Assembly (NCBI RefSeq): GCF_947487915.1
Contig: NZ_CANKYH010000007.1
Coordinates: 186,001-250,000 of the forward strand
Length of the DNA stretch: 64,000 bases
Origin: an uncultured Serinicoccus sp.
GTDB lineage: Bacteria; Actinomycetota; Actinomycetes; Actinomycetales; Dermatophilaceae
Reading direction: 5' to 3'
The position numbers and the translations under genes are program-made. Below the pieces are notes generated by a model, which was not told where the DNA came from, made no database searches, and saw only the letters and a program-made list of their open reading frames with translations. Below are positions 31,687-40,690 of the stretch, piece by piece (position 1 is the stretch's first letter; the number at the start of each line of letters is the position of its first letter).

Positions 31687-31734
31687 TTGTGCATCTTCGC
31701 ACACTTGTGTGAGAATACCAACACACTCTGTTGG
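31687..31734. promoter_or_regulatory. Divergent promoter/operator region of module A
   Basis: Two inverted repeats lie in the 167-base gap: CACAC-TT-GTGTG (31700-31711) and CCAACA-cactc-TGTTGG (31718-31734). They are likely binding sites of the DeoR regulator encoded downstream. TTGTGC at 31687-31692 with GAGAAT at 31711-31716 (18-base spacer) is a possible promoter towards the transporter genes, overlapping the first repeat. Confidence 0.5.
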
Positions 31735-31797
31735 AACACTCACAGCCGAGTCACCGCCGCTGGCCCGACGACACAGCGGCCCTACCGAGGAGACACG

Positions 31798-33126
31798 ATG
31801 ACGTCAACGACGACTCGCACCACCCGCATCCTGGCGATCCTGCTTCCTGCCGCCCTGCTCACCGGAGCGTGCGGGAGCAACGACGGAGCCGGTCAGGAGA
31901 ACCCGGCCGAGGCCACGGGAGAGTTCGACTGGCAGCGGTACTCGGGAACTGAGATCCGCGTCTCCTCGCTCCAGTTCCCGTGGCAGGAGGCGATCGCGGA
32001 GCGACTGCCGGAGTTCGAGGAGCTCACCGGCATCACCGTCGCCCTCGACGCGTTGCCGGAGGAGCAGTTCCGGCAGCGCCTGCAGGTCGAGATGACCTCG
32101 GGGTCGGAGGACATCGACGTCTTCGCCACGTCCCCGCAGAACGACGCAGCACGATTCGTCCAGCTGGGGTGGTACGAGGACCTCAACCCGATGCTGTCCA
32201 ACGAGAGCCTCACCAGCCCCGACTACGACTTCGCGGACTTCGGCGAGGGCCTCATCGAGTCGCAGACCTACGACGGGCAGCTCGTCTCGCTCCCCACCGT
32301 CGTCGAGACGCAGATCTTCTTCTACCGCCCCTCCGTCCTGGAGCAGTACGACCTCGAGGTGCCCGGAACCATCGACGAGCTGGAGTCGGCCGCGGCCACC
32401 ATCTCCGAGGACGGTGAGGTCATCGGCTGGGCGACCCGAGGCAAGCGTGCGGCGGCGGTGACGCAGATCGCCTCCTTCCTCTACAACTACGGCGCGGAGT
32501 TCATTGACGAGGACGGGCAGGCTGCCTTCGACACCCCGGAAGGGGTCGAGGCCTTCCAGACCTACGGAGACCTGCTGCGCGAGTACGGCCCCGCCGGGTC
32601 GGCGAACAACTCGTGGGAGGAGCTGCTGGCCCTCTTCCAGCAGGGCCAGATCGCCATGTGGGCGGACAACAGCGGCCAGGTGGCCTCGGTCCTCGACCCG
32701 GAGGTGTCCTCGGTTGCCGACGACGTGGAGTTCGCCCCGATGCCCGCCGGGCCCGCGGGCGACGCCCAGACCTTCTTCGGCTGGTCGGCAGCCATCTCCC
32801 CGGAGTCCCAGGAGAAGGGCGCGTCCTGGCTCTTCCTCCAGTGGGCCACCTCGCCGGAGATGGTGGAGGAGCTCCAGGTGGAGGCGGACGTCGTCGGTGG
32901 GCGTGAGTCGGCCGAGTTCGCCGACGACACCCCCGAGAGCTTCATCGACGCGTTCCAGTCGTCGCTCGCGCGCAGCCGCTCCCAGCTGCCCGCCGTCATC
33001 CCGGTGCCGGAGGTGCGCGATGCCATCGGTCAGGCCATCGTCGTCTCCATCGAGGGTGGCGATGTCGAGGCCGCGGTCTCGACGGCCGCCGAGGAGTTCA
33101 ACCGCATCGTGCAGGCGCAGCAGTGA
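31798..33126 (+). CDS. Sugar ABC transporter substrate-binding lipoprotein (module A)
   Basis: Protein of 442 residues. A lipoprotein signal ends in LTGAC with Cys25 as lipid site. The mature part has the extracellular solute-binding family 1 pattern (LPEFEELTGITV, WATRGKRAAAVTQIASFLYNYG, WADNSGQVASV). It delivers a carbohydrate to the two permeases encoded next. GAGGAG precedes the ATG. No ATP-binding subunit is coded in the module, so it probably shares a general MsiK-type ATPase, as is usual in actinobacteria. The substrate is unknown; sulfoquinovose or another modified sugar is possible. Confidence 0.85.
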   Translation: MTSTTTRTTRILAILLPAALLTGACGSNDGAGQENPAEATGEFDWQRYSGTEIRVSSLQFPWQEAIAERLPEFEELTGITVALDALPEEQFRQRLQVEMTSGSEDIDVFATSPQNDAARFVQLGWYEDLNPMLSNESLTSPDYDFADFGEGLIESQTYDGQLVSLPTVVETQIFFYRPSVLEQYDLEVPGTIDELESAAATISEDGEVIGWATRGKRAAAVTQIASFLYNYGAEFIDEDGQAAFDTPEGVEAFQTYGDLLREYGPAGSANNSWEELLALFQQGQIAMWADNSGQVASVLDPEVSSVADDVEFAPMPAGPAGDAQTFFGWSAAISPESQEKGASWLFLQWATSPEMVEELQVEADVVGGRESAEFADDTPESFIDAFQSSLARSRSQLPAVIPVPEVRDAIGQAIVVSIEGGDVEAAVSTAAEEFNRIVQAQQ

Positions 33127-33190
33127 CCTCCGCCCACGCGCGGCCCGGCAGAGGCGGCACCACCCGGGCGGGACGAGGAGGTGGACGCAC

Positions 33191-34174
33191 GTGACCCCTC
33201 CGTCGACGAGAGCACGTGAGCGCCGTGTCCAGGACGAGCCTCGTCAGGACCCGGGCCAGGGAGCAGAAGAGCGGCGACGAGGCTGGCTGTCGCGGGTGAA
33301 CGACGTCATCGACCGACATGTCAAGTCGGTCTTCGCGACCCCGGCCGTGGCCTTCGTCGTGCTCATGATGATCTTCCCGATCGCCTACACGCTCTACCTG
33401 TCGCTGCACGACTGGTACGGCAGCACCACCAGCCCGCCCACGTTCGTCGGGGTCGACAACTACGTGCGCATCTTCTCCAACGACCCGCGCTTCTGGGACG
33501 CCCTCGGCAGGACTCTGCTGTTCACCGGGCTCGCCGTGTCGATCCAGACGGTCCTGGGAGTGGCCATCGCGGTGCTGCTGCACCGGCAGTTCGCCGGCCG
33601 AGGACTCGTCCGCAGCCTCATGCTCCTCCCGATGATCGCCACCCCCGTCGCGGTGGCACTGGTCTGGCGGCTGCTGTTCCAGCCCGAGCTCGGGCTGCTG
33701 AACGACATGCTGATGGCGGTCGGGCTGTCGCCCTCCGCCTGGGTGGCCGACTCCTCCATCGCACTCTTCTGCCTGGTGCTGGTGGACGTCTGGGAGTGGA
33801 CCTCGCTCATCACCCTCGTGACGTTGTCCGGGCTGGTGGCCCTGCCGACCGAGCCGATGGAGGCTGCCGTGGTCGACGGCGCCAGCGCCTGGCAGCGGTT
33901 CTGGCTGATCACGCTTCCCATGGTGCGGCCGGTGATCGTCATCGCGGTGGTCTTCCGGCTGATCGAGGCGCTGAAGACGTTCGACCCCATCATCGTCATC
34001 ACCCAGGGCGGCCCGGGGTTCGCCACGGAGACCCTCAACATCTACATCTACAACACGGCGTTCCAGTACCAGCAGCTCGGATACGCCTCAGCGCTGCTCC
34101 TGGTCTTCTTCGCCATCGTCTTCACCCTCGCGGCCGTCACCCTCAGCTTCCGCCGCGGAAAGGCCTCCTCATGA
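33191..34174 (+). CDS. Sugar ABC transporter permease 1 (module A)
   Basis: Protein of 327 residues with six transmembrane segments (first about 53-73). The EAA loop is seen in PMEAAVVDGASAWQRFWLITLPMVRPVI, typical of MalF-type permeases. A charged N-terminal extension of about 50 residues precedes the first helix. GTG at 33191-33193 with GAGGAGG upstream. Its stop overlaps the start of permease 2 (ATGA). Works with the binding protein at 31798-33126. Confidence 0.85.
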   Translation: MTPPSTRARERRVQDEPRQDPGQGAEERRRGWLSRVNDVIDRHVKSVFATPAVAFVVLMMIFPIAYTLYLSLHDWYGSTTSPPTFVGVDNYVRIFSNDPRFWDALGRTLLFTGLAVSIQTVLGVAIAVLLHRQFAGRGLVRSLMLLPMIATPVAVALVWRLLFQPELGLLNDMLMAVGLSPSAWVADSSIALFCLVLVDVWEWTSLITLVTLSGLVALPTEPMEAAVVDGASAWQRFWLITLPMVRPVIVIAVVFRLIEALKTFDPIIVITQGGPGFATETLNIYIYNTAFQYQQLGYASALLLVFFAIVFTLAAVTLSFRRGKASS

Positions 34175-35025
34175 TGACGGAAACACAGCAGCAGGCACGC
34201 CGGGCATACCGGCGCCGGGCCCTGGTACGCACGGCGGGGTTCTACCTCCTCCTGGCGTTCGTCCTCGCCCCGTTCATGTTCGTCTTCCTCTACATGGTCG
34301 CGACGTCGTTCAAGAGCCCGCTCGACATCAACTCGGGGTCGTTCACCCTGTGGTTCACCCCCACCCTGGACAACTACCGAGACGTGCTGCTCGGGACGGA
34401 CTTCCTCGCCTTCACGGTCAACTCCTTGGTGGTCGCCGGGTGCTCGACGCTCATCGCGTTGGTCATCGGCCTGCCCGCGGCGTTCGCCATCGCTCGCTAC
34501 AAGATGCCCCGGCTGGGTGCCGTGATCCTGTCCTCCCGCATCACCCCGGGGATCGCCTTCCTCATCCCCTGGTTCATCATCTTCAGCCAGGTCGGTTGGA
34601 TCGACACCTACCAGGCGCTCATCCTCAGCCACCTGCTGGTCAACCTGCCGTTGGTCACCTATCTCATGGTCAGCTTCTTCGAGGACTTCCCGGAGGAGCT
34701 CCTGGACTCGGCCGCGGTCGACGGCGCCTCGGCGGTCGGTACCTTCGTGAAGGTCGTCCTCCCGGTCACCAGGGGCGGCATCGCCTCAGCAGCCATCCTC
34801 GGCTTCGTCTTCAGCTGGAACAACTTCCTCTTCTCGGTCGTCATCGCCGGCCGGGACACGCGGACCCTCCCGGTCGCGGTCTTCGAGTTCATGTCCTACG
34901 GCAGCATCAACTGGGGTGCCATCTGTGCGGCGGCGACCGTGATGACGCTGCCCGTCATCGTGCTGGCCCTCCTCGTCCAGCGGCACATCGTCGAGGGCCT
35001 GGCCGGGGGCTCGCTCAAGGGCTGA
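34171..35025 (+). CDS. Sugar ABC transporter permease 2 (module A)
   Basis: Protein of 284 residues, MalG-type, with six transmembrane segments. The EAA loop is PEELLDSAAVDGASAVGTFVKVVLP and the C-terminus ends in QRHIVEGLAGGSLKG, typical of this group. ATG overlaps the stop of permease 1. It is the last gene of its operon, convergent with the large module B operon; a hairpin lies in the 40-base gap. Confidence 0.85.
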   Translation: MMTETQQQARRAYRRRALVRTAGFYLLLAFVLAPFMFVFLYMVATSFKSPLDINSGSFTLWFTPTLDNYRDVLLGTDFLAFTVNSLVVAGCSTLIALVIGLPAAFAIARYKMPRLGAVILSSRITPGIAFLIPWFIIFSQVGWIDTYQALILSHLLVNLPLVTYLMVSFFEDFPEELLDSAAVDGASAVGTFVKVVLPVTRGGIASAAILGFVFSWNNFLFSVVIAGRDTRTLPVAVFEFMSYGSINWGAICAAATVMTLPVIVLALLVQRHIVEGLAGGSLKG

Positions 35026-35043
35026 GCGCCCGCGACGAAGGGG

Positions 35044-35066
35044 GCCGTGGCCTGCACTCCCACGGC
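35044..35066. terminator. Bidirectional terminator candidate between modules A and B
   Basis: GCCGTGG at 35044-35050 pairs with CCACGGC at 35060-35066 around a nine-base loop, between the ends of the permease gene and the CoA-transferase gene. The right arm touches the CoA-transferase stop codon. Confidence 0.5.
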
Positions 35067-36292
35067 TAGATGGCCTGGTCCGCGCGCAGTGCCGCGATCT
35101 CCTCCGCCGTGAACGCGAACTCGCTGAGCACCTCATCGGTATGCTGCCCGTGCAGCGGCGGAGGCGTCCGCACCGAGGCCGGGGTCCGGGACAGGTGGTA
35201 GGGGACCCCCAGGAAGCCGAGCTCCCCGACAGGGGTCTCCAGCTGGACGACCATGTCGTTGTGCTGGGTCTGCGGGTCGGTGAAGGCCTGTGCCATGGTG
35301 TTCACCGGAGCCACGAACATGTCCTCGGCCTCCATCAGCTCCACCCACTCGGCGGTGCTCCGCCTCGTCAACGCCTCCTCGATGCGCCGCGTGAAGTCCT
35401 CCCGGTTCTCGAACCGGGACCAGTAGGCGCTGAAGCGTTCGTCCTGGGACAGGTCCTCGATCCCGATGATCCTGCACAAGGTGCCGATCTGTCGCCCGCT
35501 GGACAGGGCGATGTGCCCGTCGGCCGTGCGGTAGAAGCCGTAGGGGGGCGGGGTCCAGGGACTGGCGTGGCTCGCCGGCCGCCGCAGAGGCTCCCCGTGC
35601 GGGGTGTTGAGCGCGTGGAACCCCCACTCGGCCAACCCCGCGAGAGCGCTGTCGAAGAGGTTGACACTGACCTTCTGGCCCTCTCCGGTCGCGGCACGAT
35701 GCACCAGGGCGCAGGCGACGGCATACGCCCCGTTCATCGCGCCGAGGGTGTCGGCGATGGCGGTGCCGACAGGTACTGGTCTCCCGTCGGCGTCACCGTT
35801 GACCCGACCCCACCCCGTGAGTCCCTCCACCAGGACGTCCTGGCCAGGCTTACGAGCGTAAGGACCGTCGTCGCCGTACCCGGTGGCCGAGGCGTAGACC
35901 AGACCGGGGCGCAGTTCGGCACACCGCTCGTAGCCGAGACCGAGCCGGTCCATGACGCCGGGCCGGAAGTTCTCGTAGACGACGTCGACCGAGGGCAGCA
36001 TGCGCTCGATCATCCGTACGCCGGCCGGGTTCTTCAGGTCGACCGTGATGCTGCGCTTGTTGCGGTTGTTCGCCAAGAACCCGGAGGAGTAGATCTTCGA
36101 GTCCTCCGGGTCCGAGCCGTAGCTGGACCTCTCGCCGTAGCGGTCGTCCGGACGACCGTCCGGCGTCAGCGACGTGCGGCGCTCCACCTTGATGACGTCG
36201 GCGCCCATGTCGGCCAGCATCTGGGTGGCGTAGGGGCCCTGCATGCGTTCGGTGAAGTCGAGGATCGTGGTTCCGTGCAGCGGTCCGGTCAT
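35066..36292 (-). CDS. Class III (CaiB/BaiF) CoA-transferase, copy 1 (module B)
   Basis: Protein of 408 residues in the formyl-CoA/carnitine CoA-transferase family. ILDFTERMQGPYATQMLADMGADVIKVE is the signature start, with the catalytic aspartate region in GQDVLVEGLTGW and a CoA-binding pattern NRNKRSITVDLKNPAG. It moves CoA from one acid to another, activating the substrate. It is the last gene of the 15-gene operon, and a paralogue lies at 42554-43750. ATG at 36290-36292 overlaps the permease stop (ATGA). Substrate unknown. Confidence 0.85.
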   Translation of the reverse strand: MTGPLHGTTILDFTERMQGPYATQMLADMGADVIKVERRTSLTPDGRPDDRYGERSSYGSDPEDSKIYSSGFLANNRNKRSITVDLKNPAGVRMIERMLPSVDVVYENFRPGVMDRLGLGYERCAELRPGLVYASATGYGDDGPYARKPGQDVLVEGLTGWGRVNGDADGRPVPVGTAIADTLGAMNGAYAVACALVHRAATGEGQKVSVNLFDSALAGLAEWGFHALNTPHGEPLRRPASHASPWTPPPYGFYRTADGHIALSSGRQIGTLCRIIGIEDLSQDERFSAYWSRFENREDFTRRIEEALTRRSTAEWVELMEAEDMFVAPVNTMAQAFTDPQTQHNDMVVQLETPVGELGFLGVPYHLSRTPASVRTPPPLHGQHTDEVLSEFAFTAEEIAALRADQAI

Positions 36293-37353
36293 CGGGTACT
36301 TCCTCCTGTGTCGGCGCCGCCGGCTGCGGCCAACGGGCTCGTCGTGGGTGAGGTCGAGGGCGACTGGCTGCTCTTCGAGGTCGACCGGTTCTTGCCTGCC
36401 GCCCGAGACCAGGGCGCCCGTCGGCGTCGTGTCTCCGTCAGTGCGGTGCGCGGGTCGATCCAGAGGTAGGCCAGGTCGATGAGCAGGTTGACGACGATGA
36501 TCATCGAGGCGATGACGAAGACGCAGGCGGTGACCAGCGGGAGGTCCCGACGCTCGATCGCCTGGATGAACAGCCCGCCTACCCCAGGCCAGGCGAAGAT
36601 GGTCTCGATCACCACGGCTCCGTTGAGGAAGGTGGCGATCTCGTCGCCTCCGACCGTGATGATCGGGATGAGGCTGTTCTTCAGCGCGTGCTTGCGGACG
36701 ATGGTGTGCTCCGGCATCCCCTGGGCACGCAGGGTGGTGATGTAGGGCTTCTGCATCTCCTCGACCATCGCCGAGCGGCTCACCTGCGCCAGTCTGCCCA
36801 GGGGTCGCAGCGCCAGCGCCGTGGCGGGGAGCACCGCATACTCCAGCCCGCCGTAGCCGGAGGTGGGCAGGAGCTGGAGGTGCACGCCCACCACCAGGAT
36901 GAGCATCAGCCCGAGCCAGAAGTCGGCGATCGACACCCCGGCCAGCGAGATCGTGGTCAGCGTCCGGTCCAGGGGACCCTCGGGACGGAGCGCGGAGATG
37001 ATGCCCAGGGCCAGGGCCAACGGCACGGCGACACCCAGGGTCACCGTGGTCAGGAGCAGGGTGGCCGGCAGCCGCTCGAGCACGAGCGGGAGGGCCGGGA
37101 CGTTCTGCCAGACCGAGATCCCGAAGTCGCCGGTCAGCCAGCCGGAGACCGAGCGCCAGAACTGCACCAGGATCGGGTCGTTCAGCCCCATGCTCTCCCG
37201 GGTGTCCAGGTACAGCTGCTCCGAGGCCGACGGGGGCAGGATGAGGCGCGCCGGGTCGCCGATCGCGTTGACCACGAACCAGACCGCCACCAGGACCGAG
37301 GCGAGGACCAGCACCGCATGGAGCAGTCGCTTGCCGAGATATCGCAGAACCAC
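36289..37353 (-). CDS. Dipeptide/oligopeptide-type ABC permease DppB-like (module B)
   Basis: Protein of 354 residues with six transmembrane segments and the DppB pattern RYLGKRLLHAVLVLASVLVAVWFVVNAI, GDPARLI and the EAA region YITTLRAQGMPEHTIVRKHALKNSLIPIITVGG. The C-terminal 50 residues are a Ser/Thr/Pro-rich cytoplasmic tail without homology. GTG at 37351-37353 gives the family start. Its partner permease lies at 45254-46159, eight genes upstream in the same operon. Together with two ATPases and a binding protein it makes a complete importer. Confidence 0.85.
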   Translation of the reverse strand: MVLRYLGKRLLHAVLVLASVLVAVWFVVNAIGDPARLILPPSASEQLYLDTRESMGLNDPILVQFWRSVSGWLTGDFGISVWQNVPALPLVLERLPATLLLTTVTLGVAVPLALALGIISALRPEGPLDRTLTTISLAGVSIADFWLGLMLILVVGVHLQLLPTSGYGGLEYAVLPATALALRPLGRLAQVSRSAMVEEMQKPYITTLRAQGMPEHTIVRKHALKNSLIPIITVGGDEIATFLNGAVVIETIFAWPGVGGLFIQAIERRDLPLVTACVFVIASMIIVVNLLIDLAYLWIDPRTALTETRRRRAPWSRAAGKNRSTSKSSQSPSTSPTTSPLAAAGGADTGGSTR

Positions 37354-37381
37354 GTCGTTCTCCTGAGCAGGGGGCGGGTGT

Positions 37382-38179
37382 TCAGTAGGTCTGGCTGGGC
37401 GCCGCTGCGGAGCTGGGCGCATCCGTGGCAGGCCGCACCGCCAGCTTCAGCTCAGCCGCGGCGGCGCGGGCCAGCAGCCCGGCGTCCGAGACGACGGTGA
37501 CGAAGTCGAAGCCGAGCGAGAGGTAGTGCTGGGCGGCCCCGCCCGACCCGGTATGCATCCCGATCGCCAGGCCGCGGCTGCGGCAGGCCTGCTGGATCGT
37601 GTCGACCGCCGCGACGAACTCGGGGGTCGTGGTGTTCGGCCGACCCCCCAGCGCCAGGGTGAGGTCGTTGGGACCGATGTACACGCCGTCCAGGCCGGGG
37701 GTGTCCAGGATGTCGTCGAGGTTCTCCATCGCTGCCGCCGTCTCGATCATGACGATGCAGGCCACCTGCTGGACCACCTCGGTCTCCCCGCTCCCCATCA
37801 CCTCCCGGGCCCGGATGGGACCGTAGGAGCGCTGCCCCTGGGGAGGGAAGCGGCACGCCGACACGGCCCGAGCGGCGTCCTCGGCGGTCTCGATCATGGG
37901 CACGACCACGCCCGCCGCCCCGGCGTCGAGCGCCGACATGATGGCGGGAGGCTCGTTCCACCGGACCCGGACGAGCGGTGCGGAGCCGGAGGCGTCGATC
38001 GCCTGCAGCATGGGCACCATCGTGGAGTCGTCGATCAGCCCGTGCTGCTGGTCGACGCAGACGTAGTCGAATCCCTGCCGGCCCAGCACCTCCGCCGCCA
38101 CGGTGTCGGGAAGGGTGCACCACGCACCGGTCATCTGCGAGTCCTGGGCCCACTGGGCGAAGAAAGGGTTGCTGTACAC
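37382..38179 (-). CDS. HpcH/HpaI-family aldolase (module B)
   Basis: Protein of 265 residues. FDYVCVDQQHGLID holds the active-site histidine, VRVRWNEPPAIMSALDAGAAGVVVPMIETAEDA and YIGPNDLTLALGG the metal and substrate loops of 4-hydroxy-2-oxo acid aldolases, which yield pyruvate (or oxaloacetate) and an aldehyde. The aldehyde may be oxidised by the dehydrogenase at 43747-45252. GTG at 38177-38179 with AGGAGG upstream. It is followed in the operon by the DppB-like permease. Confidence 0.8.
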   Translation of the reverse strand: MYSNPFFAQWAQDSQMTGAWCTLPDTVAAEVLGRQGFDYVCVDQQHGLIDDSTMVPMLQAIDASGSAPLVRVRWNEPPAIMSALDAGAAGVVVPMIETAEDAARAVSACRFPPQGQRSYGPIRAREVMGSGETEVVQQVACIVMIETAAAMENLDDILDTPGLDGVYIGPNDLTLALGGRPNTTTPEFVAAVDTIQQACRSRGLAIGMHTGSGGAAQHYLSLGFDFVTVVSDAGLLARAAAAELKLAVRPATDAPSSAAAPSQTY

Positions 38180-38214
38180 GTCGTGCCTCCTGGCTGATGG
38201 TGGAAGGGGTGGCA

Positions 38215-38246
38215 CGGCCGGGCCGCCGTCGAGGGCGGCCCGGCCG
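38215..38246. other. Stable intercistronic hairpin after the binding-protein gene
   Basis: CGGCCGGGCCGCC at 38215-38227 pairs over 13 bp with GGCGGCCCGGCCG at 38234-38246 around a GTCGAG loop. It lies in the 73-base gap downstream of the substrate-binding protein gene inside the module B operon. Such hairpins often raise binding-protein mRNA stability relative to downstream genes, or partly terminate transcription. Confidence 0.6.
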
Positions 38247-38252
38247 CGGGTC

Positions 38253-39872
38253 TCACTCGCTGACGGTCATCTCCTTGAGCAAGATGAAGCCGTCCATCCT
38301 CGGGGTCCACTCCAGTCGCTCGGTCATGCCGAAGTTGAAGTTCGGCTGACCGATCGGCACCACGGGGACCTCTTCATAGACGTACTCGGCGATGGCGGCG
38401 AGCGCCTCCTGACGCTCGTCGTCGCTGGTCGTGACCGCCTCGGCGTACATGTCCTCGAGCGTGGGGGCGCAGTAGGCCGAGGTCTGCCCGTCGCAGCTGT
38501 AGTAGCCACCGATGGAGCCGGCGTAGTCCATGAGCTCCTGGCCGTGCTGCTGCAGCCCGGCCCAGGCCCGGTCCTCCGGGATGTTGTCGTAGCCGATCGT
38601 CCACTGCTCCTCGAAGGCTGCGGTCTCCTGCGTCTCGCTGGTGGCTCCGGTCAGGCCGATCTCCTGCAGCTCGGCGGCGATGACCTGGACGGCCTCGCTC
38701 GCCCGGAGGATGAAGCCCTCTCGGGCGATGACCGTGATCGGCGCGGTCACGTCCACGCCGTCGGCCTGCGCCTCCGCGACGAGCTCGGCCGCCCGGTCGG
38801 GGTCGTAGGGGTAGGGCTCGAGATCGGCGTACCCGACGGCACCGGGGCCGACGATCTGTCCGACCGTCTCTCCCCCACCGAGGATGTCGTTCATGATCTG
38901 GTCCTTGTCGATCGCCAGGGCGATCGCCTCACGCACCCGCTGGTCCGCGAGCAGCGGGTTGGGCGTGTCCAGCCGCAGGACCACCGTCTCCACGGTCGGT
39001 GTGGACTCGCAGACCGGCGCGGCCTCGCACTGCTCCGACGTGATCCGTGGCGCGAGGTCTGCCTCGTTGCTGGACAGCATCCCCGCCCGCACCTCGGTCT
39101 CCGGACGGAAGACGTAGGTGGCCTGGGCGATGTCCTGCTCACCCATCGCCTCGTCGGACTCCGCGCCCCACCAGTCCTCGTTGGCGGTCAGCACGATGTT
39201 CTGGCCGCGGTTCCAGGACTCGAAGGCGTAGGGACCCGTGCCGATCGGGTTGGTCTCGTAGCCGTCCGGATCGTCCACCTGCTCGGGCGAGGGGATGGTC
39301 ACGAAGTAGAGCCGGGTGGGCAGGATCGGGTCCGGGCTCTCGGTCTCCACGTTCAGGGTGAACTCGTCCACGGCGCTCGCCGTGACGTCAGGCCCCAGGA
39401 ACGTCCTCATGGGGAAGGCGTTCTCCGGGTCCAGGACGAAGTTCAGCGAGGTGGCGGCGGCCTCGGCGTCGAAAGGCGTCCCGTCGTGGAAGGTCACCCC
39501 TTCACGGAGCGTGAACTGCCAGTTGGTGTCGTCGATCTGCTCCCAGCTCGTCGCCAGCTCGGGGACGAGCTCGTTGGAGTCCGGGTCGCGGTTCAGGAGC
39601 GCCTCGGTCACGTTGCGGAGCACCGGGTGCCCGTCGTTGGAGTAGGCGTTCCAGCTGGCCAGCGTGCGTGGCTCCTCCGGCAGTGCGATGGTCACCTCGG
39701 CGCCACCCGTGTCGTCCGCCGTCTCCTCGGTCTCGCCTCCGCTGCAGGCGCCGAGCACCAGGGCAGATGCGGCCACGCCCGCCACCACGGCGGATCGTCC
39801 GGACGGCCGGTGCGCCCGCCGCCTCGTCGTCAGTGGTGTCACTGTGCTTCTCCTCTCGGTCGCGGGCGTCAT
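38253..39872 (-). CDS. Family 5 substrate-binding lipoprotein (module B)
   Basis: Protein of 539 residues. Signal peptide with lipobox VLGAC, Cys43. The mature part follows the oligopeptide/nickel binding family (SBP_bac_5): TWEQIDDTNWQFTLREGVTFHDGTPFDAEA, ANEDWWG and FPMRTFLGPDV. It captures the imported acid or conjugate outside the cell. A start 30 bases further in is also possible. ATG overlaps the enoyl-CoA hydratase stop (ATGA). The following hairpin may raise its level over downstream genes. Confidence 0.85.
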   Translation of the reverse strand: MTPATERRSTVTPLTTRRRAHRPSGRSAVVAGVAASALVLGACSGGETEETADDTGGAEVTIALPEEPRTLASWNAYSNDGHPVLRNVTEALLNRDPDSNELVPELATSWEQIDDTNWQFTLREGVTFHDGTPFDAEAAATSLNFVLDPENAFPMRTFLGPDVTASAVDEFTLNVETESPDPILPTRLYFVTIPSPEQVDDPDGYETNPIGTGPYAFESWNRGQNIVLTANEDWWGAESDEAMGEQDIAQATYVFRPETEVRAGMLSSNEADLAPRITSEQCEAAPVCESTPTVETVVLRLDTPNPLLADQRVREAIALAIDKDQIMNDILGGGETVGQIVGPGAVGYADLEPYPYDPDRAAELVAEAQADGVDVTAPITVIAREGFILRASEAVQVIAAELQEIGLTGATSETQETAAFEEQWTIGYDNIPEDRAWAGLQQHGQELMDYAGSIGGYYSCDGQTSAYCAPTLEDMYAEAVTTSDDERQEALAAIAEYVYEEVPVVPIGQPNFNFGMTERLEWTPRMDGFILLKEMTVSE

Positions 39873-40690
39873 CGTTGACGTCCGTCCGGTGGTGCGGCTC
39901 TGCTGCCGTCCACGGGTTCTTGGTCCCCTCGGAACGGTCGCGTCGCAGCGGCGTAGCGAGGATCTCGGTGTGTGGCGTCGCCGGCCAGCGCCTGGAATGC
40001 GGCGACCAGTCCGCGCTCCGAAAGCGGCTCAGGCCGGAGGGCGACCATGGCGAGGCGGAGGGCCAACGAGTTCCGCGTGGCCAGCTCGGCGGCGAGCGAA
40101 TGTGCGGCGCGGTCCAGCTCCTCGTCCGCCACGACCCGGGTGACGAGGCCGCGGGCGAGTGCTTCTGATGCGTCCACGGTGCGACCGGTGAGGATCCAGT
40201 CCGTCGCCACCCCCAGCCCCACCACCGGGGCGAGTCGCTGCAGCCCCCCGGATCCGGGCAGGCTGCCCAGGCTCACCTCCGGGAGGGCGAAGGTCGCGTC
40301 CTGCGCAGCGATCCGGATCGTGCACGCCAGGGCCAGCTCCAGCCCCCCACCGACGCACCAGCCGTGCAGCGCCGCGACCACGGGGACCGCACACCCCGCC
40401 ACCAGGTTCTTGGTCGCGAAGTCCAGTGCCACGTACTCCTGCTCGGCCCGTCCGCTGAGCTCCCCGATCTCTCGCAGGTCGGAGCCGGAGCAGAACGCCC
40501 GCCCAGCGCCGCGCACGACGATCGCCCCGATGTCCTCGTCCGCCTCCAGCTCTCGCACAGCGGCCGCGAAGACACGGTGCGCGGCCGAGTCGAGCGCGTT
40601 CAGCACCTCCGGCCTGTTGAGCGTGATGGTGCCGACGCGGTCCTCGTCCCTGCTGACCACCACGCTCTCCCGGGTCTGTCCGGTCGTCAT
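39869..40690 (-). CDS. Enoyl-CoA hydratase/isomerase family (module B)
   Basis: Protein of 273 residues. The crotonase fold is seen in RVGTITLNRPEVLNALDSAA, the oxyanion hole in AVVRGAGRAFCSGSDLREIG and the second oxyanion loop in VAALHGWCVGGGLELALACTIRIA. One glutamate of the active pair seems present (LPEVSLGSLPGSGGLQRL), so hydratase or isomerase activity is likely. It is coupled by overlapping codons to the ATPase gene before and the binding protein gene after, so acyl-CoA chemistry and import are co-expressed. Confidence 0.85.
   Translation of the reverse strand: MTTGQTRESVVVSRDEDRVGTITLNRPEVLNALDSAAHRVFAAAVRELEADEDIGAIVVRGAGRAFCSGSDLREIGELSGRAEQEYVALDFATKNLVAGCAVPVVAALHGWCVGGGLELALACTIRIAAQDATFALPEVSLGSLPGSGGLQRLAPVVGLGVATDWILTGRTVDASEALARGLVTRVVADEELDRAAHSLAAELATRNSLALRLAMVALRPEPLSERGLVAAFQALAGDATHRDPRYAAATRPFRGDQEPVDGSRAAPPDGRQR

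Noticed and set aside
25510-35025. Sulfoquinovose monooxygenase (SMO) type pathway
   Set aside because: There is no flavin monooxygenase or flavin reductase in this module; only the kinase/aldolase pair supports a sulfosugar route.
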